A stretch of DNA of 30,205 nucleotides, taken from positions 1 to 30,205 of the forward strand of contig JADGJC010000397.1 of NCBI GenBank assembly GCA_027596075.1, given 5' to 3'. Each line of letters starts with the position of its first letter. The first letter of the stretch is position 1. Shown piece after piece: positions 11,201 through 21,859 of the stretch. The position numbers and the translations under genes were made by a program. This DNA comes from Rhizophlyctis rosea (lineage: Eukaryota; Chytridiomycota; Chytridiomycetes; Rhizophlyctidales; Rhizophlyctidaceae). The notes below the pieces were generated by a model. The model did not search any database. It saw nothing but the letters and a program-made list of their open reading frames with translations, and was not told where the DNA came from.

Positions 11201-11604
11201 CGGACATTGCACCATGTTGGAGCTGACCGTGAGACACTTTCTGTCTCGGCCGTGGCTCCTTGTGTCCATATCTCGGCTGATATTTGATAAGCGGGTTCTG
11301 GGGTTCCAACTTCCACAGACGCGTTGTTGGTTGGTCTCCTGAGTTGTCTCCCCTTATCATATTCCTTCCATAAATCTTCATGCACCTGACCATCGAAACT
11401 GTAGATTACCCGCGCGGGACGACAATCAGGTGGTTTCAAAAATAATTCACATAATGGGTTATGGAGGACGGTCTACCGTAATGTTCCGAGCAGAATTCCA
11501 TATGAAGGCGTACGGCAAGAGAGCCGCACATGCCATGGCTGCATACGGTCTTCCACAATCCTGACAAAAGCGTAAACGTTACTCGAATAAGTTCTCTGCC
11601 CATA
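8240..11604. other. 3.4-kb gene-poor interval
   Basis: Many short frames occur on both strands (8575-8961 plus, 9120-9407 minus, 11095-11439 minus and others), but none has a recognisable domain, signal peptide or consistent splice sites. An in-frame ATG at 11530 would extend the amine oxidase by 25 residues, but family members usually begin near the second Met. A perfect palindrome lies at 9577-9604. I found no tRNA-like T-arm motif. The 8240-8400 part probably carries the promoter of the two-helix protein gene. Confidence 0.45.
9577..9604. repeat. Perfect 28-bp palindrome
   Basis: Two 14-bp arms meet with no spacer at 9590/9591. The left arm reads CCATCGGAAACGGT and the right arm is its exact reverse complement. 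It lies in the gene-poor interval upstream of the copper amine oxidase. It could form a cruciform or be a dyad binding site. No function is shown by the sequence alone. Confidence 0.9.
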
Positions 11605-14108
11605 ATGACAGTCACAACAGCGTCCCACCCTCTAGACTCATTAACAGTTGCAGAAATCACTGCCGTAACCAAACTTGTGAACGCCAACCCACCACCCAAA
11701 GCTCTTCCATCATACCACTTCAACGCCATTGCCCTCCACGAACCCCCGAAATACGACCTCCTCAAATTCGAAGCCGGCACTGCACCCTGTCCACCACGCC
11801 AAGCCGATGTCATCCTCATCTCCAAGACCGGAGATGTCTTTGAAGGTGTTGTCAGCATCGATGGCGGCGAAGTGCTTGGGTGGAAACACGTCCCCGGCGT
11901 TCAGCCATGCTTGACGCCGGAGGATTGCTTCCTTGCAGAAGCTATTGTGAAAGCTTGTCCGGAGGTATTGAAGGCTGTTCAAGAGAGGGGGATCGATAGC
12001 ATGGAACATGTGGTGGCTGACCCGTGGTCCTACGGATATCATGGAGAACCCGAGTTGGTTGGGAAGAGAATTGTGCAGACTTTCATGTATTTGAAGAGTG
12101 GGGATGCGGAGGATAACCATTACGCGCACCCTCTTGATGTACGTCATTGTGGGCTGAATTCATATGCATGAGATGATGCATAGGAGATATATATTGACCT
12201 TATCCATAGATCGTACCAGTGGTCGACATGAACGCCAGCAAAGTCATCAAAATCGACACGCAAAAGGGCGCACCTGGCTCCTTGAAGACCCCCAAGGAGG
12301 ACTTCAACTATGCAGCCAAATTTATGGAGGGGAAATACAGGGATGGAATCAAGCCTTTGGACATCGTGCAGCCGGAAGGGCCCAGTTTTACCGTGAAAGG
12401 CAGCGTGATCGACTGGCAGAAATGGAGCATCCGATATGGATGGAACTACCGTAAGTTATCGGATGTTCAATTGCGCATTGCCCAGCTACTCGTAAAAGAC
12501 TCATCAGTTTCTGTATATGATGAACCAGGTGAAGGACTCGTCCTCTACCAGATTGGCTACAACGACAAGGGTACCCTGCGTCCTATTCTGTACCGTGCGG
12601 CTCTTGCAGAGGTAATAGATTTACACTATTGTGCATTTCCGCTTGCATCAGCTACTAACCTTCAGCATCAAACAGATGGTAGTCCCCTATGGCGACCCTG
12701 CCCCACCATTCCACCGCAAAGCCGCCTTCGACGTTGGAGATTACGGTCTGGGCTACTGCGCCAACAGCCTCACTCTTGGCTGCGATTGCCTGGGCACCAT
12801 TCAATACTTCGATGGCATCATGTCTGATCATGCCGGCAATCCCTTCATCGTCAAGAACGCCATTTGCTTGCATGAGGAGGATGCGGGTATCAGCTGGAAG
12901 CATTTGGAATACAGGACGGGGATGAGTGAAGTCAGGAGAGGGCGGAGATTGGTGATCAGCTTTGTTGCGACGGTGGTGAACTATGAATATGCTTTCTACT
13001 GGTGAGTGCACTGGGTCGTGCCCTGTGAAATAGTATGGGAATATTTCTTTTTCGGATGCTAACAAACGTCTTTTGCGTTCCATAGGTACTTCTACCAAGA
13101 CGGCACCATCCAATACGAAATCAAAGCCACTGGCGAGCTGAGCACCAACGTCATCGAACCAGACACCAAACCTCTGTACGGAACATTGGTAGCACCACAA
13201 ATCAATGCGCAATACCACCAGCATTTGTTCAGCATGAGGATTGACCCGATGGTTGATGGAGTTAAGAATGCCGTGGCGGAATACGATGTGGTGCCGATGG
13301 AAGTGGTATGGCACACGATGAATTTGGGCAACATCAGTCACTTGTTCTTAATGCTCATTTATCATCTTGCCACTTCGACAGTGCGATGACAACCCATACG
13401 GCAACGGTTTCACAACCGCCGAGACGCTACTCACATCGGAGCAACAAGCTCAACGTATCTGTAATCCTCTTGCCGGCCGGCATTGGAAAATCATCAATCC
13501 ATCCGTCATCCATCCCTACACCAAGTCGCCTGTTGGATTCAAACTCATCACAAACGCGAGTCCGTTGCTGCTATGCCGGGAAGGAAGCTAGTAAGTGATC
13601 AATCAAGTGCTTTCTACATCAGTATCAGCTCCGGGTTGGAGCTTCGAATACAGGATCTCAGCGATGATATTTACCTCATTTCCCTAATCAGCATCGCCAA
13701 CCGCGCCGGCTTCGCCAAAAAGCATCTCTGGGTAACAAAATACGACGCCTCTCAACGCTTCCCCGCCGGTGAATACATCAACCAATCCGTCGGTCATGAC
13801 GGTCTACCCAAATGGACCGCGGAGGACAAGCCCATTTACGACGAAGATATCGTGATCTGGCACACGTTCGGCGTAACACACGTAAGCCCCCAAACTTAGC
13901 TTTTTTCTTTTACTTTCGAACCGTCGAACTAAATGTTCGTTCAATGATGTTACAGGTCCCACGCGTCGAAGACTTCCCCATCATGCCGTGCGACATGTCT
14001 GGTTTTGCCTTGAAACCCTCAGGGTTCTTCACCGAGAACCCCGCCGTTGACCTCCCACCCAGTACGCCGAAGAAGGTTGTAAATGGTGATGGGGCCTGTT
14101 GTCAGTAG
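11605..14108 (+). CDS. Copper-containing primary amine oxidase (TPQ cofactor)
   Basis: Eight exons: 11605-12138, 12210-12450, 12529-12611, 12676-13001, 13086-13305, 13382-13590, 13692-13881 and 13956-14108. All introns are GT-AG, 64-101 bp, and the protein is 651 aa, normal for the family. It oxidises primary amines to aldehydes with release of ammonia and hydrogen peroxide. The TPQ-forming Tyr is Tyr389 in VVNYEY. The catalytic base is Asp305 in [10 protein letters not shown]. Copper ligands are His439 and His441 in [12 protein letters not shown] and His601 in [10 protein letters not shown], which fits the family copper-site signature. N2/N3 domains precede the catalytic domain. The start at 11605 was preferred over the upstream in-frame ATG at 11530 because [14 protein letters not shown] fits the usual N-terminus. 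There is no signal peptide. The C-terminus ends ACCQ, so no PTS1 peroxisomal tripeptide is present, unlike some fungal relatives. Confidence 0.97.
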
Positions 14109-14135
14109 ACTGTTGGTATCAGTAGACTGTTGGTA
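14102..14135 (+). repeat. 17-bp tandem duplication across the amine oxidase stop codon
   Basis: The unit TCAGTAGACTGTTGGTA occurs twice back to back. The first copy contains the TAG stop at 14106-14108. It looks like a recent slippage duplication. Confidence 0.9.
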
Positions 14136-15177
14136 GGCGTGAGGTAACTTGATTGATCAGGAAGGGGTTCGGAACTGTCCACGATAGGCGGCACATATTG
14201 CATAGTATGTCATTTTTGTATATGATTAGTGTTCCTGTTAATAGAAATTTGCATAGAGAAACAGCATGACCTGGACTGCACGGCGACGTGGTTGCTGCAT
14301 GACGTGTTTTTCATGAATACTTTAGACTCCACATGTTCTTGACATTGCATCGGTAATGCCGGCCGAATCCCGCTCTCATCTGACAACATCCACCATCAAT
14401 TTCACTTCGCGTCAACTGTGGGTGGCCATCAGCTTCGAACGGCGGATGGTGAACTGTCCAGCAAGACCCGTGCGTGGCATCAATAACATTGGCCGTTTGC
14501 TACAGAAAAAGTGTGCCTGTCCAAATGGCATCTGATGTGCACCAAGGCAACTGACATCATGCAAGCAACAGCATGCAAGCTTCCAACCTGTCGCGAGGTT
14601 GTGCCCCACTTGCTTCAGTGACGACCAACAAAATCGAATTGTGTCAGAAGCGCCATTCCAAATCACCTTCTCACCTGCGTCTAATTCTTTCCAAGGTGTG
14701 ACAAGTCGTGAAGAAGGTGACGCATATTCGAGCCTTTCTTGATTTCTTGGTTTCTTGGCGCTCCGAGGCACGGAACCCATCCCTGCCCTGATTGTTGTGC
14801 GGATACTATCAGCAAGTGCAGGCTGCGCAGAAGGTTTGACGGTTTGTTTATACCTCCAAGCCACATGGCCCAGTGTAACCGCAAACCTGTTTCATTTCCG
14901 TCTCAACTGCCAAGAATATTCCTTTTGCACGGTGGACTATTCTCACGATGTGCCAAGAAGTCGTTACAGAAAGGATTGCTCGTAGCCTGCATACCAATGC
15001 CACTCACATGCGTCCGCAAACTGAAGTGATGCAAACCATTGAGGTATACACTGCTCGGCCAATCATGATAAATAAACAGAGGGCAGTGTCGGTGGGGCGA
15101 TTGACACATCCACATCAAGGGCCTCTCCGACCATCCATCCACGTCCCAACCGAACGAATTCACTCCTGAACTTGAAA
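14136..15177. other. Intergenic interval upstream of the intradiol dioxygenase
   Basis: There is a minus-strand frame at 14412-14864 with no recognisable domain. No gene, RNA or repeat can be supported. The 3' end of the amine oxidase and the promoter of the dioxygenase should lie here. Confidence 0.45.
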
Positions 15178-16745
15178 ATGCACCTTCGAAGCGCCCTCAC
15201 CGTCCTTGCGGCACTGGGTGCTCTTATGGACGTTGGTTCCGGTAAGCTGCTTTCTTGTTAAATCAATCGCCCATCAAGAATCCTGACAGTTCAATTCCTC
15301 ACAGCCCACCCGGAAGCACATGACGAAGCTGAATTCACTCGTCAAGCAGCCGAGATTGTCCGCCGCAACCTCGCCGCGAAACGATGCTCCGAACAAGTTG
15401 CCACTATGGCGAAGCGGACCATCACCAAGCGTTCTGCTTACCACGCGGCTCTTCGAAAGAGAAGCACGGCCGCTCAAGCTTCCTCCGTGGTCGATCTTGT
15501 TAAGAGGTGGGAACCCCATTACGCCTCTGTCCAAAACAACACATGCATCACTGTGGAGGAAACTGAGGAGGTGAGTCATGCATGATTTTGGAATAGCGCC
15601 CTACAATGTGTCAACACTTTCTAACCACCTCTAACCACCACATCCGCTCACAATAGGGTCCATACTACCTCTCCGGAGAACTAATCCGCCAAAACATCAC
15701 CGAAACCCAACTCGGCGTTCCCCTCTACTTCACCTTCGGCCTAATGAACACTGACACCTGCACCCCACTTCCCAACGCCCACATTGACATCTGGCTCGCA
15801 AACGCTCTCGGAACCTACTCCGGTTTCGCCGCCGAAAACACGGCAAACCAAACCTACCTCCGCGGCATCCAAGCTACAAATTCCGAGGGCATCGCAGAGT
15901 TCCTGGGAATCTTCCCCGGCTGGTACTCGGGACTTGCTACCCACCTTCACACTCAAGTCCATATCGGTGCTACGGAGACTGATCAAGGGATCTTGACTGG
16001 TGGAACCGTTGCTCATACGGGTCGGCTGTACTTCCCAGAAGACTTGACGGTGGAAGTCAACCAGTTGTCTCCTTATTCTGAAAACGCGCACGGCACGAGG
16101 GTCAAGAACAGCGAAGACCGTTTGTATGCTGTGCAAGGCACTGGCGGATACAACCCCGAATTCGCAATTGTCAAGCTCGGCGACACTCTTTCCGATGGAT
16201 TGTTAGGATACATAACATTAGGCGTCAGTGCTTCCGCATCCAACAACAATGGCCAGGTGCAAGGCAACGCTCCTAGCGGCAACGGCACCATGCCGGCTGG
16301 CAATGGCACTTTCCCTGGCGGGGCCGGTAACGGAACCTTCCCATCCGGGATGCCATCCGGAGCCATTTCGTCCAGCGTATTGCCATCTGGCACGCCTCCA
16401 TCAAATTTCATGCCTACCGCAACTGCACCAATCAGTACCACTACAGTCACCCCATCCGCCGGTCCCTCCACAACGACCGTTACGACTACCACCATCCCAT
16501 CTACCTCCACCACCATCACCACCAGCAACGTCCAGACCACCGCGATCTCCACCAAGAAAACAACAACAACCAAGAAACCCACCAAGAAAATCACCACCAC
16601 CAAGAAGGCGACTACCAAGAAATCTACTCATACAACAACCACCATCAAACGCCCCATCACACAACCCACCCAGCCCAGCCGCCAACCAGGGCAAACGGGA
16701 CCCGGTCAGAATCGGGGTGCAGCAGCTCAAGGTCATCCTGTTTGA
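15178..16745 (+). CDS. Secreted intradiol ring-cleavage dioxygenase-like protein with Thr/Lys-rich C-terminal stalk
   Basis: Three exons, 15178-15241, 15305-15570 and 15657-16745, with introns of 63 and 86 bp. The second intron has two CTAAC branch-like motifs. The protein is 472 aa. Residues 1-21 are a signal peptide. Residues 22-90 look like a propeptide with five KR dibasic sites (47, 58, 63, 73 and 88), as in fungal secreted intradiol enzymes. The catalytic domain begins with EEGPYYLSGE (Tyr113/Tyr114), then DTCTPLPNAHIDIW and YLRGIQ. The iron-site block FPGWYSGLATHLH holds Tyr200, His206 and His208. The family cleaves catechol-type aromatics using Fe(III). The Arg expected two to three residues before the first His is Leu203 here. 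After about residue 310 comes a Gly/Asn-rich, then Ser/Thr- and Lys-rich tail, probably O-glycosylated. No clear GPI signal is seen. Confidence 0.93.
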
Positions 16746-17270
16746 TCTAGTCTGGGTGGACTTTAACCGACAGGTTTGGTGTCGGCTTGGTGTTGGTCAA
16801 CAAAGTTAGTCGGGAGCAATGTGCCTATGTAACTGGTTAAAGCTAGTCATAAAAGTTCAGCAATGTCCAGCAAAATATATTCAAGCATAGCTTCTTGCTA
16901 GTCATCAAGCTAGTCATCAAGCTGGGGCTGGAGAAGCATTCGTCACTGGTAAAGAAATGGCATGAAAGATGCACGAAGTGCATACTTGAGCGGTGAACGA
17001 TGGCCGCACGCACGCGCAAGCATACATCGCGTTCACGTGAATACATCAACAATTCATCGTCCAGCAAGGATGGCTTACAAAGGGGAACTTCTCTCATAAG
17101 TCCAACATACACCGTTCGTCAAAACATGTGCCGACTTCGAAGGTCTTATTTAGTCACAACTTTCGAAACCTCCACTAGGTCTAAAAGCAATCTACCAAAA
17201 AAGTCCTCCTCAGCATCACCAACCCACCGTTCCGACCCCACCCCATCCCCATCCCCATCCCCATCCCCAA
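16746..17270. other. Convergent intergenic interval
   Basis: This lies between the 3' ends of the dioxygenase (+) and the NDUFAF6-type gene (-). A 12-bp direct repeat (GCTAGTCATCAA, twice) starts near 16897. A CCCCAT repeat sits at the right end. The plus-strand frame 17000-17431 lies across the C4 repeat and the terminal exon of the minus-strand gene and is not considered real. Confidence 0.5.
17236..17268 (-). repeat. Six G4 runs directly after the NDUFAF6 stop codon (G-quadruplex candidate)
   Basis: On the minus (sense) strand, GGGG runs separated by AT or T start two bases after the TGA. On the plus strand these are C runs at 17236-17239, 17241-17244, 17247-17250, 17253-17256, 17259-17262 and 17265-17268. 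Six runs with 1-2 nt loops fit the standard intramolecular quadruplex pattern. Confidence 0.9.
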
Positions 17271-19067
17271 TCACCAAACCCCCTTCCTCGCAGCATTCCA
17301 AACCCGCCACGGCACCTTCCACCCACGTTTATGTAGCCGTTTATCAAAAATATCGAAATTACACCGTTCAAGCTCCTGCAGGTACGTCTCCGTCGGAATC
17401 TGGTCAGAAGAGAACGAAAAAGAAAATGTAGCATAACGATGTCAGTTCTCCTCATAACCAATACGGCAAAACACCATGACCAATCACACGAAAGGCATAC
17501 AACTCGAATCGACTTCGTAGCTATTCCAACTCCGGAAACTCACCGCAGAAAGCAAAGCCGGCACAACGCGCTTCGGTACGTCCTTCGCGAATGACCGAGC
17601 CGTAATTAAGTGATCGTTAGCCGTCGTGGCGATTTCGAATATTGCATCTTGGAGGGCGGGCGAAGGGCCGCTACGGAAGATATCTTCCGTCGATACCGAG
17701 TGCTAAATGGGGAGTTGGAATACAGTCCAAGTTAGTCAACGAAAAATCAGCGCAAGAACCTCCCGTTTAGCAAATGCATTCCCCACAATGACCCATCTCA
17801 AAAAGCCCAAATCCAACTTCATCTGGAGCAATATCCCCAAGCGCTTTTCCACTCCGCATACGGACTTTCCAAAACCCAATGGAAGTCAACGAACCTTGGC
17901 TAGAACCTGACTCGGAAGATAACATCTCCTCTCCCGTACATTCCCAACCGTACCCCGAATAACCGTCGCGATCCCCACCGCCTTTCCCAAATGACTCATG
18001 GCATGATCCGCATTGTGATCTCTAACACCCAAGGCTTCAGCTAAAAGATACAAAACGGAGGAGGCTGTTTCCTCCGCGTACGATTCTAACGATGCAACAG
18101 TCGGATAATGGGGATCCACAATATTATGGGAACGTGCGGTGAGGAGTTTTAAGAAGAAGGATTGGGATAGGGGAAAGGCATTCGGATTTGCGTTATTTAA
18201 TGCGCTAGAGATGAGCGTGGGGACGGGGTGAGGAGGTGGTCTGCCCTGCGTTGTTTGTGGTCAGCATGTGTCTCAATATGTATTGCCCAATGCATTCATT
18301 TGAAGAGGCTCGCGCAAAAATACCCCTCCTCCTCCAGTTCCTCTCCCCCCTTCCCCCTTCCCCCTCTCCGCCAGCCCCCCTCATTCCCCCCTCCCCTCCT
18401 CTCCCCCTNNNNNNNNNNTTCCGCCCCACACTCACACCGCCAAATACTCACCTTGAAAGTGCTTTGAATCGTATCCCTCCACCACTGTAGGCGTATGCGA
18501 CCGATATTAACGTCTTTGACTGCATCCCTGACCGTAGCCGTCTCTACATTGAAAGCGCGAATGGCCCAGGCCGATGGTCGAGCGTGGGCGGGGAAAAACA
18601 GAGTTGTTAAGTAGTTCTCCCAGTCCTGTTGTCTAAGGAGCGAGAATTCAGCACAGAAGAGCATCAAAGCAGCCCTCCATTGACACAAAGAACTGAAAGA
18701 CGTACCGCACCAAGGAGGCGCAATACTCTTCGGCCTTCGCGGGTGACCATTTCTGTTCTTTAGTTGCAGCAGGTGTTTCAGTAGTGGTAGCCGGCTGATC
18801 CTGATCTGGTGTGGTGTGGTGGGGGTGCTGGTGGTGGCGGTGGGAATGTTGTGAACCATTAGGAGTATGGGAATCTGGGTGGTGGTGGTCATGGTTGTGG
18901 TGCGAGCAGGAAGCTGAGTGTACGTGTGAGGACGTGTGTGCTCCTCCGTCACTCTTGTTCGACCCCGCGTGCAACGAGGCCGCCAAGTGGCGAGCCGATA
19001 CTGCCGTCTGGCTGCGAGCATACGACCGCCGCCCACCCAACGAGCTCGAGTACCGTAGCGTGGACAT
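17271..19067 (-). CDS. NDUFAF6: Mitochondrial complex I assembly factor 6 homologue (squalene/phytoene synthase family)
   Basis: Five exons on the minus strand: 19067-18706, 18632-18452, 18245-17895, 17702-17544 and 17399-17271. All joins are GT-AG and keep frame; 393 aa. The N-terminus MSTLRYSSSLGGRR is Arg/Ser-rich and fits a mitochondrial presequence. The fold is the non-catalytic phytoene-synthase-like domain of NDUFAF6. Matching stretches are AEEYCASLVR, LTTLFFPAHARPSAWAIRAFN, RLQWWRD, SLESYAEETASSVLYL, DHAMSHLGKAVGI, VSTEDIF, FAKDVPKRVVPALL and the terminal FDIFDKRLHKRGWK. The family assists assembly of the early membrane arm of respiratory complex I, so the organism probably has complex I. 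Unusual are a His-rich insert (residues 44-84, 17 His) before the domain and long late introns (206, 192 and 144 bp). The first of these holds the 10-N gap. Start chosen at the first ATG; upstream in-frame codons lack one. Confidence 0.92.
18409..18418. other. Assembly gap (10 N) in an intron
   Basis: Ten N bases interrupt a long pyrimidine tract (about 18325-18408) inside an intron of the NDUFAF6-type gene. Flanking exons join in frame, so coding sequence is probably not lost, but the true intron length is unknown. Confidence 0.99.
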
Positions 19068-19957
19068 AACACTTACGATGGAGTACTTATGCTGAATAGG
19101 GTTGGGTATCTGCACTCCTTTGCTGTCTACTCTACAAGGCTTCCAAGATCAGGTCCGTTTGCACTGGGAAGAATCATGAGAAAGCCAACAATAGTGACGC
19201 GTTCGTAGCCCAAAATAGCCATGAGATTCGGGACATGGTAGACATCAGATCGCAGGGTCCTGGGGTCCTGGGGCTCGCTGGGGAATACCCTTGGGCCTTG
19301 GTAAACAAATAGAATCCCCAAACTCATCTGTATAAATCCGTCCAAAGTGTCCAAAACTCATCTCTCCCGAATGAGGTGAATGCTTCAATGCTGCTTCATC
19401 CCACCTTCTGAAGGATTATTTTACTTCTTTATTGGATTACCACTCTTACCAGCTCGACTGAACCCGTATTCACCGGGACTCTGAGTGACTGTGCGAGAGG
19501 TTGACTACGCGCTGCATGACTTGCATAGTTGGCGGCCTGCTGAGTTAATGACTGTTCGCAGGCACTCAAGCCAATGCAAACGGTATCTGCTCCAATATCT
19601 AAATACCCTTTGGCGCAACACCAAATTGATTTCACCCAAAAAGTCTGTGCTGAAGCTAAGCTTCCTCGGAGGCTGCCTCCGTTTCCTGTTGTGCAACCAA
19701 ATTTTGCTGTTGTTGCACCCAAAATGGTGGACAAAGGCTTCTCAAGCCTCGGTGGTGTTACGCCATCCAGGCGCGTCTAGGTCTTTGAGCCATCAGCGCG
19801 GTGCTCCTGAGATCCGTCAACCAAAATAGTTCGCATTCAAAATTGAATAAAAAGAGCCGCCGTCTGTTGCGTGCCATTGCCAGCGCCCCAGTTTCCGTTG
19901 GCAATCCAACACCTCTCCAGCAGTAACATCACGAGCGTCAAACCTCAATAGTACACA
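19068..19957. other. Divergent promoter interval between NDUFAF6 homologue and CBM9-like gene
   Basis: The two flanking genes point away from each other. Short frames inside (for example 19485-19829) show no recognised domain. A short tandem repeat, GGTCCTGG-like, lies near 19256-19275. No TATA box stands out. Confidence 0.45.
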
Positions 19958-21169
19958 ATGGTCCGGCCAACTCTGCTCTTCCTCGCTCCCTTCCTTGCCG
20001 CCGCCCTCGGCGCACCAGCTGCACCAACTCACTCAAGCCCATCATGCCCTGAAGTAGACTTCCCCGTCCCCCCTCACTACGTCGCCTTCAAGCGCACAAG
20101 ACCCATTTCCATTGACGGAAACATCCACGACGCTGACTGGAAATCTGTGCCCTGGACCGACGAATACACCCTCCAATATGCGGCACAGGAAGATGTTCCT
20201 GCAGCGCCCGCCGGTTCAACAAGAAGCAAATTGCTTTGGGATGACAAGTATCTTTACGTTGCTACCTACCTAGAGGACCATCAGATTCAAGCGGACCCAA
20301 CTCACACACATGACAGTGAATGTAAGTAGCATTACAATGGTGTCTACTCCATGAGTTTCCATATGTCTCTCTATTACTAATGGCCCCATCACTCCAAAAC
20401 AGTATACACATCCAACAATTGGGAACTCTTTGTGGACGCAGACGGCTCCGGAGCCAACTACAAAGAACTCGAATTCAACGCTCTCGGTGTAATCCTCGAC
20501 CTCCAAATGAGCCATCCCTGGAACGACGGCGGAATGTGGGACCTCTCATATGAAAGTGGTGCCAAAGCCGCAATCCGCCTAAACGGTGCAGGCTGCCAAA
20601 TCAACCTCGACAACAACAAATGCAAAGGATGGTGGATCGAGGTCCGCGTCCCCCTGCAATCCCTCGCAGCCGACACCACCGCCAATCTTCCACCAAAAGA
20701 CGGAGACCACTGGCGCATCCAACTCGGCCGAACCCAACACCTCCTCAAAACCACCGCCAACAAAACCTATGAAGTAGCGGACAACGGTTCCGGATACGCC
20801 TGGGCTCCCTCCGGCTTCCTTGCAAACTTCCATGCACCAGACCGTTGGGGTTTCCTCCAATTTAGTCACCTCTCCAGCGCCTCCGCACCTTCCCATCCCG
20901 CAGTCTACCAACCCGATCCCACCTGGCCCTTGCGACAGGTCCTCCTAGACGTCTACTACGCTCAACTGAACCTAACCTCCGCCGACCAACCTCTTGCAAC
21001 AACCTTGAGTGGTGTGCCTACTCTTCCAGCCCATGTAGCCAAGGGTACTTGCGGCGTGTCAGTTCCAAAATTGCAGTCGGACGGGGACTCATGGAATGCC
21101 ACAGCTGTATACCGCGACTTGCGCGGTCTGATTACTTCGCAGAGAGAGTTGACCATTACGAAAGCGTAG
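19958..21169 (+). CDS. Secreted carbohydrate-binding family 9-like (CBM9-like) protein
   Basis: Two exons, 19958-20321 and 20403-21169, with an 81-bp GT-AG intron in phase 1; 376 aa. Residues 1 to about 19 (MVRPTLLFLAPFLAAALG) are a signal peptide. The rest matches the stand-alone CBM9-like beta-sandwich family. Seen are SIDGNIHDADW near the N-terminus, LLWDDKYLYVATYLED, NNWELFVDADG followed by NYKELEFNALG, DGGMWDLSY, KGWWIEVRVPL, PPKDGDHWRIQLGRTQH, and YAWAPSGF followed by DRWGFLQF. Family members are extracellular and presumed to bind glycans. No catalytic residues are known for this group. A C-terminal segment of about 90 residues follows the sandwich, with two possible N-glycosylation sites (NLT and NAT). 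The start ATG at 19958 directly precedes the signal peptide. Confidence 0.9.
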
Positions 21170-21859
21170 AGCATAGACTGGATCATTTGTAGAGCATATC
21201 ATCCCACTTGTAGAGTACATATTTGCATATAAATACATAGCATGTCGTGTTCGTACCATGTCGACATTCATCTGGAGCTGAACATAGACTGTCAACGTGC
21301 TCCCATGAGCACTCAACGCGATGTTGGAAACGATTTCTGGAACCATCCCTACGACACATCATTGAGCAGGCGGAGGGCTGGTGAAGCGTCAAATTCCACC
21401 AAGACCCACGCGCAGCGACTCAAGGAAACGGAGCGGCCAGACGGAGCAGGAGGAGAACCTGGTTGTGTTCCATCAACCGAATCGGAGGTGGAACGTTTCC
21501 AAAATGGAATTGCGGGGAACGGAAGTCTCTGTCCGCAGGCTTCCCTTCCTGCACGCGTTGCAAGACTCAAGGAGGCGGACTCCGCCGGACACCAGCCGAT
21601 GTGTTCAAACCCGTCGTTCGGACAATAGCAGATAGTGGATGATGGGAGCATGTGGATAAGAATTTCGAGCGTGGGATGCAGGTGTGTCGGAAGTTGTTGT
21701 TCGGATCCTGCTTTGAGTTGTTTGTTTACGTTCATGATGGCAGTGCGGTGGGGTGACGACGGCTCTAAAGTGACTGCCTGAATATATAAAAGGGTGTGCC
21801 CATCAGCCAATCCCCACTTTGCACTGCATTCACCCAACATTTCTGAACCGAAAGCAACC
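21170..21859. other. Intergenic interval upstream of the cysteine-repeat protein
   Basis: This holds the 3' end of the CBM9-like gene and the promoter of the next gene, including a TATA box. A 293-codon minus-strand frame (21349-22230) spans it, but is an antisense product of the repeats in the next gene. Confidence 0.45.
21783..21792 (+). promoter_or_regulatory. TATA box of the cysteine-repeat gene
   Basis: TATATAAAAG lies 68-77 nt upstream of the ATG at 21860, a suitable distance for a core promoter with a short 5' UTR. A clear TATA box suggests a strongly regulated or highly expressed gene. Confidence 0.6.

Noticed and set aside
11530..11604. N-terminal extension of the amine oxidase from an upstream ATG
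   Set aside because: The 25 added residues have no targeting features and family proteins start near the Met at 11605.
16073..16618. 181-codon minus-strand Val-rich ORF
   Set aside because: Antisense of the dioxygenase Thr-rich tail; composition is explained by the repeats.
17000..17431. 143-codon plus-strand ORF with Ser-Pro repeats
   Set aside because: The repeats come from the CCCCAT tract, and the frame overlaps the terminal exon of the NDUFAF6-type gene on the other strand.
19670..19684. 7-bp inverted repeat with 1-nt spacer
   Set aside because: Arms this short are expected by chance once or more in 30 kb.
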